Assembly: GCF_036231965.1 (NCBI RefSeq)
Contig: NZ_CP109499.1
Coordinates: 5,146,001-5,210,000, forward strand
Reading direction: 5' to 3'
DNA length: 64,000 nt
Source of the DNA: Streptomyces sp. NBC_01428
Lineage (GTDB): Bacteria; Actinomycetota; Actinomycetes; Streptomycetales; Streptomycetaceae
Below are positions 7,673-16,889 of the stretch, piece by piece. The notes beneath the pieces are model-generated. The model ran no database searches. It had not been told where the DNA came from and saw only the letters and a list, made by a program, of their open reading frames with translations. The stretch's first letter is position 1, and each line of letters opens with the position of its first letter. The translations under genes and the position numbers were made by a program.

Positions 7673-10600
7673 GTGAGTAAGCTCGTGCGGCCCGCGGCCG
7701 AGGGCGCGGACCCGTTCGGCACGGCGCGCCTGCGCCGTGGCGTGCTCGACGCCTGGGCGGCCAGCCCCGCCCGGTTCCGCGAGGACGCCAACGCGGAGGA
7801 GGACCTCGTCCTCGGCGGGTACCGCGACCGGCTCGTCGTGGAGCTGGCCCAGAACGCCGCCGACGCCGCCGCCCGCGCCGGCACCCCCGGACGCCTCCGG
7901 CTGACCCTGCGCGACGGCGTCCTGATCGCGGCCAACACCGGCGCGGCCCTCGACGCGGCAGGCGTCGAGTCGCTCTCCACACTGCGCGCCTCCTCGAAAC
8001 GGGACGCCCACGACACGGCCGTCGGCCGGTTCGGCGTCGGCTTCGCCGCGGTCCTCGCGGTCACGGACGAACCCGCCGTCGTCGGCCGGCACGGCGGCGT
8101 CCGCTGGGCCCTCGCCGAGGCCCGCGACCTCGCCGCCGGCACCGCCGGGGACAGTGCGGGCCTCGGCGACGAGATCCGCCGCCGCGACGGCCATGTGCCG
8201 CTGCTCCGGCTGCCGTTCGCCGCCGAGGGCACCGCCCCGGACCCGTACGACACGGCTGTGATCCTCCCGCTGCGCGACTCCGCGGCGCAGGACCTCGCCG
8301 AGCGCCTCCTGCGCACCGTGGACGACGCCCTCCTGCTGGCCCTGCCCGGCCTGGAGGAAGTGGTCGTCGAGACGGGCGAGGGAGAGGTCCGCACCCTGCG
8401 CCGCACCCGCCCCGGCGACGACGCGGACGCAGGTCACACCCCCGCACCGGCAGCCACCGGCACCCCGCACGGCACCGGCGCGGGCGACCCACAGGCCGCC
8501 GCCGGTCACGGCCTCGTCACCATCGACGACTCCCGCGACGGCGCCACCCGCTACCGCACCGTCTCCCACCACGGCTCCCTCGACGCCGCCCTGCTCGCCG
8601 ACCGCCCGGTCGAGGAGCGGCTGCGACCGCACTGGTCCGTGACCTGGGCCGTCCCCGTCGACGCGGACGGCACCCCGGCCCGGCCCCGGACCAGCCCCGT
8701 CGTCCACGCGCCGACCCCCAGCGACGAGGCACTCGGCGTGCCCGCGCTGCTCATCGCGTCCCTCCCGCTGGACACCACCCGGCGCCACGCGGCCCCCGGC
8801 CCGCTGACCGACTTCCTGGTGGAGCGCGCGGCGGACGCGTACGCGGAACTGCTCGCCGCGTGGCGGCCGGTGGACACCGGGATCATCGACCTGGTGCCCG
8901 GACCGCTCGGCAAGGGCGAACTGGACGGCGCGCTGCGCCGGGCCGTCCTGGACCGGCTCCCGCGCACCGCGTTCCTGCCGCCCGCCGCCCCGCCGGACGA
9001 GACACCGGCCGCGGACGACCCCGTCGACTGGCCCGGCAGCGGCCCGGCCGAGCAGCCGGCCGCGCTGCGGCCGCGCGACGCGGAGGTGGTGGAGGGAGCG
9101 GGCGCCGAGACGGTGCGGGTCCTCGCCGAGGTCCTGCCGAGCCTGCTGCCCGCCGGGCTGGAACGGCGCGCCGAGCTGCGCACCCTGGGCGTCGCCCGGG
9201 TCCCGCTCACGGAGGCCGTGGACCGGCTCGCCGGTCTGGAGAAGGAACCGGGCTGGTGGCACCGCCTCTACGACAGCCTCGCCGGGGTCGACCCGGACCG
9301 GCTGTCGGGGCTGCCCGTGCCGCTGGCCGACGGCCGGACGACGATCGGGCCGCGCCAGGTGCTGCTGCCCACCGCCGACGGTTCGCCGGTCGCGCCGGAC
9401 ACCCTCGCCCGGCTCGGTCTGAAGGTCGCGCACCCGGACGCCGCGCATCCGCTGCTGGAGAAGCTGGGCGCGCTGCCCGCGACACCGCGCGCGGTGCTCA
9501 CCACCCCGCAGGTGCGGGCCGCGGTGGCCGCCTCGCTGGACGACGACGGCGGGGCCTGGGACGAGGACACCCCGGACGCGGAGGAACTGGCGGACACCGT
9601 GCTCGCGCTGGTGCGCGACGCCGGGCTCGAACCCGGTGACGAACCCTGGCTCGGCGCGCTGGCCCTGCCGGACGAGGAGGGCGACATCGCGCCCGCCGGT
9701 GAACTCGTGCTGCCGGGAAGCCCGTTCGCCCAGGTGATGCGCGAGGACGAACTCGCCTTCGTCGACACGGAGCTGGCGGACCGCTGGGGCGGGCAGCCGC
9801 TCGCCGCCTGCGGGGTGCTCGCCGGTTTCGCCCTGGTGCGGGCCACCGACGTCGTCCTCGACCCGGACGAACTGGAGCCCCGCGAGGGGGACTTCGCCCA
9901 GCCCGACGACGCGGGTCTGCTCGACGCGGTGGACGTGTGGTGCGAGGACGTCCTGGACCGGCTGCCGGACTCCCCGGTGCCGCCCGTCGCGACCGAGATC
10001 GTCGCCGTACGGGACCTGGACCTCATCGACGACGACCGGTGGCCGCAGGCGCTCGCCCTGCTCGCGCAGCCGCCGCTGCGGGACGCGATCACCCAGCAGA
10101 TGCGCATCCTGCTGCCCGACGGCACCCACGAGGTCGTCCGGCCCTACACGGCGTGGTGGCTGCGCGGACATCCGGTGCTCGACGGGCGCCGGCCGGCCGG
10201 TCTGCTCGCGGCCGGCGGCGATCCGCTGCTGCGCGGCCTGTACGACGAGGCGGACGCGACCGGCTTCGACGACGAACAGGTGCTGCGGGCCCTCGGCGTC
10301 CGGACGTCGGTGGCCGCCCTGCTCGACGAGCCCGGTGGCGCCGCCGAACTCCTCGACCGGCTCGCCGACCCGGACCGCGAGGTCTCCGGTGCCCAGCTGC
10401 ACGCCCTCTACGGCGCGCTGGCCGACCTCGACCCCGAGCAGGTGACGCTGCCGGACGAGCTGCGGGCCGTCGTGGACGGCGAGGTGCGGGTGGTGGACGC
10501 GGCCGACGCCGTGGTCGTCGACTCGCCCGACCTGCTGGCCTTCACCGACGGGGTGCCGCTGCTGCCGGTGCGTCCGGCGCGGGCCGCGGAGCTCGCCGAG

Positions 10601-10927
10601 CTGTTCCAGGTGCGGCGGCTCAGCGAGTCCGTCACCGGCGAGGTCACCTCCGAGGGCACCGAGCACGACGTCCCGGACTCCGTACGGCTGCTGCTGGGGC
10701 CGGCGACGCCCGCCTCGTACCTGGAGCACGAGGAACTCGTCGTGGACGGGACGGAGTTGGACTGGCGCGTCACCCGCGACGGTGTGCTGCACGCCGCCAC
10801 CGTGGAGGGGGTGGCCGCCGGGCTCGCCTGGTCGGCGGGCCAGTGGCCGCGCCGTTTCGAGGTCGCCGCGCTCCTGGAGGACCCGTCCCGCACCGAGGAA
10901 CTGGCCCGGGACCGCTGGTTCGACTGA
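7673..10927 (+). CDS. Sacsin/Hsp90-like GHKL ATPase, large
   Basis: 1084 aa. The N-terminal 150 residues carry a Bergerat ATP-binding fold: the N box VVELAQNAADAAARAG, a degenerate G1 box ANTGAALDAAGVESL, and the G2 motif GRFGVGFAAVLAV. These resemble Hsp90, MutL and sacsin. The remaining roughly 900 residues are acidic, Leu/Ala/Asp-rich and show no motif I recognise, apart from a short Pro/Thr/Gly-rich insertion (residues 248-275). Relatives are annotated as molecular chaperone or sacsin N-terminal ATPase-like proteins in actinobacteria. GTG at 7673 has AGAGGGAGAG upstream. A hairpin at 10951-10977 follows. ATPase function is well supported; chaperone activity is inference. Confidence 0.82.
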   Translation: MSKLVRPAAEGADPFGTARLRRGVLDAWAASPARFREDANAEEDLVLGGYRDRLVVELAQNAADAAARAGTPGRLRLTLRDGVLIAANTGAALDAAGVESLSTLRASSKRDAHDTAVGRFGVGFAAVLAVTDEPAVVGRHGGVRWALAEARDLAAGTAGDSAGLGDEIRRRDGHVPLLRLPFAAEGTAPDPYDTAVILPLRDSAAQDLAERLLRTVDDALLLALPGLEEVVVETGEGEVRTLRRTRPGDDADAGHTPAPAATGTPHGTGAGDPQAAAGHGLVTIDDSRDGATRYRTVSHHGSLDAALLADRPVEERLRPHWSVTWAVPVDADGTPARPRTSPVVHAPTPSDEALGVPALLIASLPLDTTRRHAAPGPLTDFLVERAADAYAELLAAWRPVDTGIIDLVPGPLGKGELDGALRRAVLDRLPRTAFLPPAAPPDETPAADDPVDWPGSGPAEQPAALRPRDAEVVEGAGAETVRVLAEVLPSLLPAGLERRAELRTLGVARVPLTEAVDRLAGLEKEPGWWHRLYDSLAGVDPDRLSGLPVPLADGRTTIGPRQVLLPTADGSPVAPDTLARLGLKVAHPDAAHPLLEKLGALPATPRAVLTTPQVRAAVAASLDDDGGAWDEDTPDAEELADTVLALVRDAGLEPGDEPWLGALALPDEEGDIAPAGELVLPGSPFAQVMREDELAFVDTELADRWGGQPLAACGVLAGFALVRATDVVLDPDELEPREGDFAQPDDAGLLDAVDVWCEDVLDRLPDSPVPPVATEIVAVRDLDLIDDDRWPQALALLAQPPLRDAITQQMRILLPDGTHEVVRPYTAWWLRGHPVLDGRRPAGLLAAGGDPLLRGLYDEADATGFDDEQVLRALGVRTSVAALLDEPGGAAELLDRLADPDREVSGAQLHALYGALADLDPEQVTLPDELRAVVDGEVRVVDAADAVVVDSPDLLAFTDGVPLLPVRPARAAELAELFQVRRLSESVTGEVTSEGTEHDVPDSVRLLLGPATPASYLEHEELVVDGTELDWRVTRDGVLHAATVEGVAAGLAWSAGQWPRRFEVAALLEDPSRTEELARDRWFD

Positions 10928-10950
10928 GCCGTCCGGGACCGATCGCGTAC

Positions 10951-10977
10951 GGGGTGGGCGGTTTGTCCGCCCGCCCC
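10951..10977 (+). terminator. Stem-loop after the GHKL ATPase gene
   Basis: GGGGTGGGCGG (10951-10961), TTTGT loop, CCGCCCGCCCC (10967-10977); 11 pairs including one G-U. It begins 23 nt after the stop codon. Confidence 0.75.
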
Positions 10978-11149
10978 GCTGCGATCTTGGTAACGCGTGC
11001 ACAAAATCTTCATCACCCGTACAACTATTCGCCTGCGTCGCTGATCTGATCACCGGAGTCAACAGACTCCACGATCACTTGGGCCCCCGGTGTCGACGAA
11101 CCGCGAGGAACGACCACCGGCCGGGCCCCTTTCTCCACTTGGGGATCGC
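10978..11149 (+). promoter_or_regulatory. AT-richer leader of the secreted-protein gene
   Basis: Locally AT-richer DNA around 10985-11060 contains probable promoter elements. A short dyad GGAGTC-AACA-GACTCC lies at 11055-11070, about 80 nt before the ATG. I cannot assign the sigma factor or a binding protein. Confidence 0.35.
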
Positions 11150-12007
11150 ATGCGTATACGTGCCACCGTGGCCGCCGTCTCCGGCGCCTTGGCCCTCTCC
11201 GCCCTCGCCGTGCCGGCCGCGCAGGCCGACGGTCACGGGAGTCTCGCCTCGAAGGCGCCCTCCACCTCCAAGATCACGCCGTTCACCGGGTCCTCTCCGG
11301 CCGACGAGAAGGTGGGCGACACCAAGATCACGAGCGTCACCGTCAACGGTGGCGACGACATCGTGGTCGGCATCAGCAACAAGAAGATCTTCACCGTCAC
11401 CGTGACGGCCAGCGACCCGTCCGGTATCAACGACGGCTATGCCATGCTCTGGCACGGCTCGAACATCGACGACGACGTCGATGGTGCCATCGTCCCGGAC
11501 GCGGAGACGGGCACCTGCACGGCCTCCGGCGCCACCACTGCGACCTGCAAGGTGACGCTTGTCGCCGACCCGAAGGAAAACATCTACAGCAACATCCTCG
11601 CCGGCACGTGGAAGGTGTGGGCCGGGGCTCAGGGCAACGACGGCGACTACGTCATCACCGATGCCTACAAGACCGCCCGGGTCCAGCGCTACGCCCGACT
11701 GACGGTCAACGCCTCGCCGGAGCCGGTCAAGAAGGGCAAGACCATCACGGTCACCGGCCTGCTGTCGCGCGCCAACTGGGACACCCACGCGTACGCGGGC
11801 TACACCGTCCAGCCGGTCGGGCTCCAGTTCCGCAAGAAGTCCGTCTCCACCTACACGTCCACCCTCAAGACGGTGAAGTCGGACTCCAAGGGCAACCTGA
11901 AGACGACCACGACGGCCACCGTCGACGGCTACTTCCGCTACAACTTCGCGGGCACCTCGACCACCCCGGCCGTCAAGGCCACGGGTGACTACGTCGACGT
12001 GCAGTAA
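11150..12007 (+). CDS. Secreted protein with Ig-like repeats, unknown function
   Basis: 285 aa with a Sec signal peptide: MRIRATVAAVSGALALSALA followed by an AQA-type cleavage site around residue 25. The mature protein is rich in Thr, Val, Lys and Ser and contains beta-strand-type segments (TKITSVTVNGGDDIVVG, KIFTVTVTASDPSG, RYARLTVNASPEPVKKGKTI) suggesting two or more Ig-like domains. Two cysteines (TGTCTASG, ATCKVT) could form a disulfide. ATG at 11150 follows GGGGA. Similar Streptomyces secreted proteins are annotated as hypothetical or calcium-binding; Asp-rich loops (NIDDDVDGAI) fit that weakly. Convergent with the P-type ATPase gene, with only 25 nt between the stops. Confidence 0.8.
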   Translation: MRIRATVAAVSGALALSALAVPAAQADGHGSLASKAPSTSKITPFTGSSPADEKVGDTKITSVTVNGGDDIVVGISNKKIFTVTVTASDPSGINDGYAMLWHGSNIDDDVDGAIVPDAETGTCTASGATTATCKVTLVADPKENIYSNILAGTWKVWAGAQGNDGDYVITDAYKTARVQRYARLTVNASPEPVKKGKTITVTGLLSRANWDTHAYAGYTVQPVGLQFRKKSVSTYTSTLKTVKSDSKGNLKTTTTATVDGYFRYNFAGTSTTPAVKATGDYVDVQ

Positions 12008-12032
12008 CCCACCCGGTAGCCGGTAACACCGC

Positions 12033-14432
12033 TCACGCGGGGACGCGGCGGTCGACCAGCCTCCACAGGGCTTCGAGGACGGCCGCCGCGATCACCGAGA
12101 TCAGCACCGCGATCCACGGCATCGTCGTGCCGACCAGCTTCAGCGCGAAGAAGTGCTGGAGCCACGGCACGACGAGCACCAGCAGGAACGCCCCGCCCAT
12201 CGAGGCGACGAGGCAGATCCGCCACCAGGTGTAGGGCCGGGCGATGATCGCGAGCACCCACATCGAGATCAGGAACAGCGTCAGCGTCGCGGCGCTCGTC
12301 TCGGCGTCCAGCGAGCCGCTCCCGCTGTAGTGGTGCCGGGCGATCAGATAGGTCACGAAGGTGGCGACGCCCGCGACGACCCCGCCGGGGATCGAGTACC
12401 GCATCACCCGCCGCACGAAATGGGGCTTCGCCCGCTCCGTGTTGGGCGCGAGGGCGAGGAAGAACGCCGGAATACCGATCGTCAGCGTTGACAGCAGGGT
12501 CAGGTGGCGCGGCAGGAAGGGGTATTCGACCTGCCAGCACACCACGAGGACGGCCAGCAGCACCGAGTACACCGTCTTCACCAGGAACAGCGTCGCCACC
12601 CGGGTGATGTTCCCGATGACCCGGCGGCCCTCCCCGACCACCGAGGGCAGCGTCGAGAAGCTGTTGTTGAGCAGCACGATCTGCGCCACCGCGCGGGTCG
12701 CCTCGGACCCCGAGCCCATACTGACGCCGATGTCGGCGTCCTTGAGGGCCAGCACGTCGTTCACCCCGTCGCCGGTCATCGCGACGGTGTGCCCGCGCGA
12801 CTGGAGGGCGCCGACCATGTCCCGCTTCTGCTGCGGGGTGACCCGGCCGAACACCGTGCCCTTCTCCAGGGACTTCGCCATCTCGTCCTGCTCCGAGGGC
12901 AGCCGGCGCGCGTCCACGACCTCGCCCTTGAGACCCAGCTTGTCGGCGACGGCGCCCACCGACACCGCGTTGTCGCCGGAGATGACCTTGGCCTCGACGT
13001 TCTGCTCCGCGAAGTAGCGCAGGGTCTCCGCCGCGTCCGGCCGCAGCCGCTGCTCCAGGACGACGAGCGCGGTGGGCCGCGCGGCCTCCTTCGCGCCGGG
13101 GTCCTCCAGGTCCTTGGTGGTCCGGGCGAGCAGCAGCACCCGCAGTCCCGCCTCGTTGAGCCGCTCGGTCTCGGCGAGCGCCGGGTCGCCCTCGGCCAGC
13201 AGCACGTCGGGGGCGCCGAGCAGCCAGGTGCTCGCCCCGCCGTCGCTCTCGCTGAACCCGGCGCCGCTGTACTTGCGGGCGGAGGAAAACGGCAGGGACT
13301 CGGTGCAGCGCCACCCCTCGCTGTCGGGGTAGGCGGCGATGATCGCCTGGAGGGAGGCGTTGGGCCGCGGGTCGGACGCGCCGAGCGCGCCGAGCACCGT
13401 GCGCACGTACCCCTCGTCGGCGCCGTCCAGGGGCCGCAGCTCGGTGACGTCCATGCCGCCCTCGGTGAGGGTGCCGGTCTTGTCGAGGCAGACGGTGTCG
13501 ACGCGGGCGAGGCCCTCGATGGCGGGCAGCTCCTGCACGAGGCACTGTTTCCGGCCGAGCCGGACGACGCCGATGGCGAAGGCCACGGAGGTGAGCAGGA
13601 CGAGCCCCTCGGGGACCATCGGCACGATGCCGCCGACGGTGCGCGCGACCGAGTCCTTGAAGCCGTGCTGCTTGACGACGAGCTGGCTGATGATCAGGCC
13701 GATGGCGGTCGGGATCATCATCCACGTCACGTACTTGAGGATCGTGGAGATACCGGTGCGCAGTTCGGACTGGACGAGTGTGAAGCGGGAGGCCTCCTCC
13801 GCGAGCTGCGCCGCGTACGCCTCCCGGCCGACCTTCGTCGCGGTGAACGCGCCGCCGCCGGCGACCACGAAGCTGCCCGACATCACCTCGTCCCCGGGAT
13901 GCTTGACCACCGGGTCCGCCTCGCCGGTGAGCAGCGACTCGTCGATCTCCAGCCCGTCGGCCTCCGCGCAGGTGCCGTCGACGACGACCTTGTCGCCCGG
14001 CCCGATCTCGATGAGGTCGCCGAGCACGATCTGCGAGGTGCCGACCTCGGTGGCCTCCCCGTCCCTGCGGACCGTCGGTTTCACCTCGCCGATCACCGCG
14101 AGGGAGTCGAGGGTCTTCTTGGCCCGCCACTCCTGGACGATGCCGATGCCGGTGTTGGCGATGATCACGTAGCCGAACAGGCTGTCCTGGAACGGCGCGA
14201 CGGCCAGCATGATCAGCCAGAGGACCCCGATGATCGCGTTGAACCGGGTGAAGACGTTGGCCCGGACGATCTCGCCGATGGAGCGGCTGCTGCGGACGGG
14301 GACGTCGTTGACCTCGCCGCGCGCGACCCGCTCGGCCACCTCGGCGGCGGTCAGCCCCTTCGCCCGCCGGGACGCGGGTATGGGCACGGGGTGAACGGGA
14401 TCGAGTCCGGCGCCCGCGTCGATGTGGGTCAT
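12033..14432 (-). CDS. P-type cation ATPase, CtpE-like
   Basis: ATP-driven cation pump of 799 aa in the cytoplasmic membrane. Motifs in order: actuator LLTGEADPV (TGE motif), phosphorylation site DKTGTLTEGG, ATP-binding segment near KYSGAGF, and hinge VAMTGDGVNDVLALK. Hydrophobic helices flank these at the N-terminus (around residues 55-90), in the middle and at the C-terminus (last six). There is no N-terminal heavy-metal domain, and the short soluble N-terminus and overall pattern resemble mycobacterial CtpE, reported to transport calcium. Substrate by homology only. The ATG at 14432 has no clear Shine-Dalgarno; a TATATC sequence about 20 nt upstream could be a -10. Confidence 0.9.
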   Translation of the reverse strand: MTHIDAGAGLDPVHPVPIPASRRAKGLTAAEVAERVARGEVNDVPVRSSRSIGEIVRANVFTRFNAIIGVLWLIMLAVAPFQDSLFGYVIIANTGIGIVQEWRAKKTLDSLAVIGEVKPTVRRDGEATEVGTSQIVLGDLIEIGPGDKVVVDGTCAEADGLEIDESLLTGEADPVVKHPGDEVMSGSFVVAGGGAFTATKVGREAYAAQLAEEASRFTLVQSELRTGISTILKYVTWMMIPTAIGLIISQLVVKQHGFKDSVARTVGGIVPMVPEGLVLLTSVAFAIGVVRLGRKQCLVQELPAIEGLARVDTVCLDKTGTLTEGGMDVTELRPLDGADEGYVRTVLGALGASDPRPNASLQAIIAAYPDSEGWRCTESLPFSSARKYSGAGFSESDGGASTWLLGAPDVLLAEGDPALAETERLNEAGLRVLLLARTTKDLEDPGAKEAARPTALVVLEQRLRPDAAETLRYFAEQNVEAKVISGDNAVSVGAVADKLGLKGEVVDARRLPSEQDEMAKSLEKGTVFGRVTPQQKRDMVGALQSRGHTVAMTGDGVNDVLALKDADIGVSMGSGSEATRAVAQIVLLNNSFSTLPSVVGEGRRVIGNITRVATLFLVKTVYSVLLAVLVVCWQVEYPFLPRHLTLLSTLTIGIPAFFLALAPNTERAKPHFVRRVMRYSIPGGVVAGVATFVTYLIARHHYSGSGSLDAETSAATLTLFLISMWVLAIIARPYTWWRICLVASMGGAFLLVLVVPWLQHFFALKLVGTTMPWIAVLISVIAAAVLEALWRLVDRRVPA

Positions 14433-14564
14433 GCATTCGACGGTACGTGCGGATATACGGCTTCACCCGCCGAGCGCCCGAAAGATCCGACCTGGGGAGG
14501 ACGGGGGCGGCGGGTAATGCTGCCGTGGACGTAGGGGAGGGCCCGAGGGGCCCGGGGGTGGCCG

Positions 14565-14837
14565 TTACTCCGTCACGGGGGAGGCGGCGTCCGCGGCGAG
14601 GGAGCGCTTGATGGCGGCGTCGCGCCTGCGGACGTACCAGATGCCGATCAGGCCGAGGCCCGCGCCGGCCAGGCAGGTCCACACCCACCACAGGTGTCCG
14701 TGGTCGTCGAACCAGCCGTAGAACGGCAGCTGCACCAGGAAGAGGACGAACCAGAGGATCGTGCCGCCCGTGATGGTGGCGACGACGGGGCCCTCCAGGG
14801 GCTCCGGCGCCTCGTGCTTGGGGGTCCACTTCGCCAT
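14565..14837 (-). CDS. DUF2530 small membrane protein
   Basis: 90 aa with two predicted membrane helices (GGTILWFVLFLVQLPF and WWVWTCLAGAGLGLIGIW) separated by an Asp/His/Gly loop. A basic segment (VRRRDAAIKR) follows the second helix. This is the DUF2530 pattern of actinobacteria (recalled). Function unknown. ATG at 14837 is preferred; an in-frame GTG two codons earlier is possible. Divergent from the purine permease gene. Confidence 0.8.
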   Translation of the reverse strand: MAKWTPKHEAPEPLEGPVVATITGGTILWFVLFLVQLPFYGWFDDHGHLWWVWTCLAGAGLGLIGIWYVRRRDAAIKRSLAADAASPVTE

Positions 14838-15077
14838 GTGCACAGCTTACGAGGAGTGCTATCCGGCCGACGCCCGCACCCTCGCTTCCCTTGTATACCA
14901 ACGGTCTACGCGCGGAGATAGCGATTTCGGACTCATATGTTCATACTGAAACCGTCCAACTCTGGCCGGTTGTATTCGTACGAAACACCAACGGAAACCT
15001 GGGGGAAACCCGTCGGTGACCGGACACTGGCCAGACTTGATCATGTTCCCCATTCCCCTGCTCGTTTGAGGACCCGC
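14838..15077. promoter_or_regulatory. Divergent promoter region with TTCGTACGAA palindrome
   Basis: The 240 bp between the DUF2530 gene and the NCS2 permease gene holds promoters for both. A perfect 10-bp palindrome TTCGTACGAA (14976-14985) and several GAAACC repeats around it lie about 95 nt before the permease start. They are candidates for a regulator of purine uptake. Confidence 0.4.
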
Positions 15078-16529
15078 ATGTCCACCTCGGCCGCCACCCA
15101 GGCCCCCGCCCCGCAGGAGCCGGAGTCCCGGCCCGCGCAGAGCGCCCTCGACCGCTACTTCAAGATCTCCGAGCGGGGCTCCAGTATCCCGCGCGAGATC
15201 CGCGGCGGTTTCGCCACCTTCTTCGCGATGGCGTACATCATCGTGCTGAACCCGATCATCCTGGGCAGCGCGAAGGACATGTACGGGCACCACCTCGACG
15301 GCGGGCAGCTGGTCACCGCCACCGTCCTGACCGCCGCGTTCACCACGCTCCTCATGGGCGTCATCGGCAACGTGCCGATCGCGCTCGCGGCGGGCCTCGG
15401 CGTCAACACGGTCGTCGCCCTCCAGCTCGCCCCGCGGATGTCCTGGCCGGACGCCATGGGCATGGTGGTCCTCGCCGGCTTCGTCGTGATGCTGCTGGTC
15501 GCCACCGGGCTGCGCGAGCGCGTGATGAACGCCGTGCCGCTCGGCCTGCGCAAGGGCATCGCCATCGGCATCGGCCTGTTCATCATGCTGATCGGCCTGG
15601 TCGACTCCGGCTTCGTCTCCCGCATCCCGGACGTCGCCCAGACCACCGTCCCGCTCCAGCTCGGCGGCGACGGACACCTCACCGGCTGGCCGGTCCTGGT
15701 CTTCATCCTCGGCACGCTCTTCACGCTGGCCCTGATGGTCCGCAAGGTGCCCGGCGCGATCCTCATCTCGATCGTCACCATGACCGTCGTCGCGGTGATC
15801 ATCAACGCCGTCGCCACCGTCCCGTCCTGGGGCCTGACCACGCCCAAGTGGCCCGGCAACCCGGTCGCCTCCCCGGACTTCGGCCTCGTCGGCAAGGTCA
15901 GCCTCTTCGGCGGCTTCGACAAGGTCGGCGTGCTGACCGGCATCCTCTTCGTCTTCACCGTGCTGCTGTCGTGCTTCTTCGACGCGATGGGCACGATCAT
16001 GGGCATCGGCGACGAGGCCAAGCTGACCGACGCCCACGGCAACATGCCCGGCATCAACAAGGTCCTCTTCGTCGACGGCATCGCCGTCGCCGCGGGCGGC
16101 GCGTCCTCCTCCTCCGCCACCACCTGCTTCGTGGAGTCCACGGCCGGTGTCGGCGAAGGCGCCCGCACGGGCTTCGCGAACGTGGTCACCGGCGCGCTCT
16201 TCGCCGTCGCCCTCTTCCTGACCCCCGTCGCCACGATGGTCCCGTCCCAGGCCGCCACCCCCGCGCTCATCGCGGTCGGCTTCCTGATCCTGTCCCACTC
16301 GATCAAGGAGATCGACTGGGCGGACTACACGATCGCCATCCCGGCCTTCGTGACGATGATGCTGATGCCGTTCACCTACTCGATCACGAACGGCATCGGC
16401 ATGGGCTTCATCACCTTCGTGGTGCTGCGCCTGGCGGCGGGCCGCGGGCGGGACGTCCCGGTCGCGATGTACGTGGTGTCGGCGGTGTTCACCTTCTACT
16501 ACCTGATGCCGGCCCTCGGCCTGACCTGA
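15078..16529 (+). CDS. NCS2-family purine permease (AzgA-like)
   Basis: 483-aa membrane transporter, probably for adenine, guanine or hypoxanthine with proton symport. The sequence begins LDRYFKISERGSSIPREIRGG and continues TFFAMAYIIVLNP (both as short motifs, KISERGSSIPREIRGG and TFFAMAYIIVLNP), the signature of the AzgA/PbuG branch of NCS2. Later motifs are AAGLGVNTVVA, LRKGIAIGIGLFI, and CFFDAMGT with ESTAGVGEGARTG near the C-terminal third. About 12-14 helices. ATG at 15078 is preceded by GAGGAC; the frame stays open upstream without homology. Single gene between the divergent promoter and the convergent RHH gene. Confidence 0.92.
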   Translation: MSTSAATQAPAPQEPESRPAQSALDRYFKISERGSSIPREIRGGFATFFAMAYIIVLNPIILGSAKDMYGHHLDGGQLVTATVLTAAFTTLLMGVIGNVPIALAAGLGVNTVVALQLAPRMSWPDAMGMVVLAGFVVMLLVATGLRERVMNAVPLGLRKGIAIGIGLFIMLIGLVDSGFVSRIPDVAQTTVPLQLGGDGHLTGWPVLVFILGTLFTLALMVRKVPGAILISIVTMTVVAVIINAVATVPSWGLTTPKWPGNPVASPDFGLVGKVSLFGGFDKVGVLTGILFVFTVLLSCFFDAMGTIMGIGDEAKLTDAHGNMPGINKVLFVDGIAVAAGGASSSSATTCFVESTAGVGEGARTGFANVVTGALFAVALFLTPVATMVPSQAATPALIAVGFLILSHSIKEIDWADYTIAIPAFVTMMLMPFTYSITNGIGMGFITFVVLRLAAGRGRDVPVAMYVVSAVFTFYYLMPALGLT

Positions 16530-16562
16530 GCCGGCCGGGGACGGTGACACGGGCACGCGGCC

Positions 16563-16745
16563 TCACGTGACCCCGTAGAACTTCTCCGTCTCGTCGACGG
16601 CGGTCTGGAACCGCTCGTCGAAGTCGTCGCGAATGAGCGTCCGGACCACATAGTCCTGGACGCTCATTCCGCGTTTGGCGGCATGGTGGCGGAGCCGGTC
16701 GAGCAGCTCCCCGTCTATACGCAGGCTGAGCACGCTGGTCCCCAT
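16563..16745 (-). CDS. Ribbon-helix-helix (CopG-type) small protein
   Basis: 60 aa with an N-terminal RHH motif: beta strand SVLSLRIDGELLDRLRHHAAKRG (short form VLSLRIDGELLDRL) followed by a second helix (SVQDYVVRTLIRD). Such proteins bind DNA as dimers and are often antitoxins, with a C-terminal toxin-binding tail; here the tail is DETEKFYGVT. No toxin gene follows or precedes it, so it is either an orphan regulator or a relic. ATG at 16745; no strong ribosome site. Confidence 0.7.
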   Translation of the reverse strand: MGTSVLSLRIDGELLDRLRHHAAKRGMSVQDYVVRTLIRDDFDERFQTAVDETEKFYGVT

Positions 16746-16799
16746 GGAGTCGAGGGTCGCCGCATGCCGGGCGGCACCGGGACGCTTTCCGGATCCGGC

Positions 16800-16815
16800 T
16801 CACTCATATGAGTGA
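16800..16815. promoter_or_regulatory. 16-bp palindrome between RHH and MarR genes
   Basis: TCACTCATATGAGTGA is a perfect 16-bp palindrome located 55 nt upstream of the RHH start and 75 nt upstream of the MarR start. It is a plausible operator for either protein. Confidence 0.55.
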
Positions 16816-16855
16816 CCCCGGGGTTCGGTGGCGCGCTTCACGGGCACCCCGTTGG

Positions 16856-16887
16856 TCTTTAGCGAGAGTAATGAGTTACGCTAAAGA
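16856..16887 (+). promoter_or_regulatory. Probable MarR autoregulatory operator
   Basis: Perfect 9-bp inverted repeat TCTTTAGCG (16856-16864) / CGCTAAAGA (16879-16887) ending two bases before the MarR start codon. There is no recognisable Shine-Dalgarno. The region is AT-rich and probably holds the promoter, so a regulator bound here would block transcription. Binding by the adjacent MarR protein is inferred from position. Confidence 0.65.
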
Positions 16888-16889
16888 AC

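Noticed and set aside
6085..8406. 773-codon minus-strand ORF spanning the DUF3027 and GHKL genes
   Set aside because: Arg/Pro/Gly-rich translation without domain motifs, antiparallel to two well-supported genes; a GC-driven shadow.
7649..11062. 1137-codon minus-strand ORF opposite the GHKL ATPase
   Set aside because: Low-complexity product; the plus-strand frame has clear ATPase motifs.
11055..11070. GGAGTC/GACTCC dyad as a terminator
   Set aside because: Only 6 bp and located upstream of a gene in AT-richer DNA; more likely an operator or chance.
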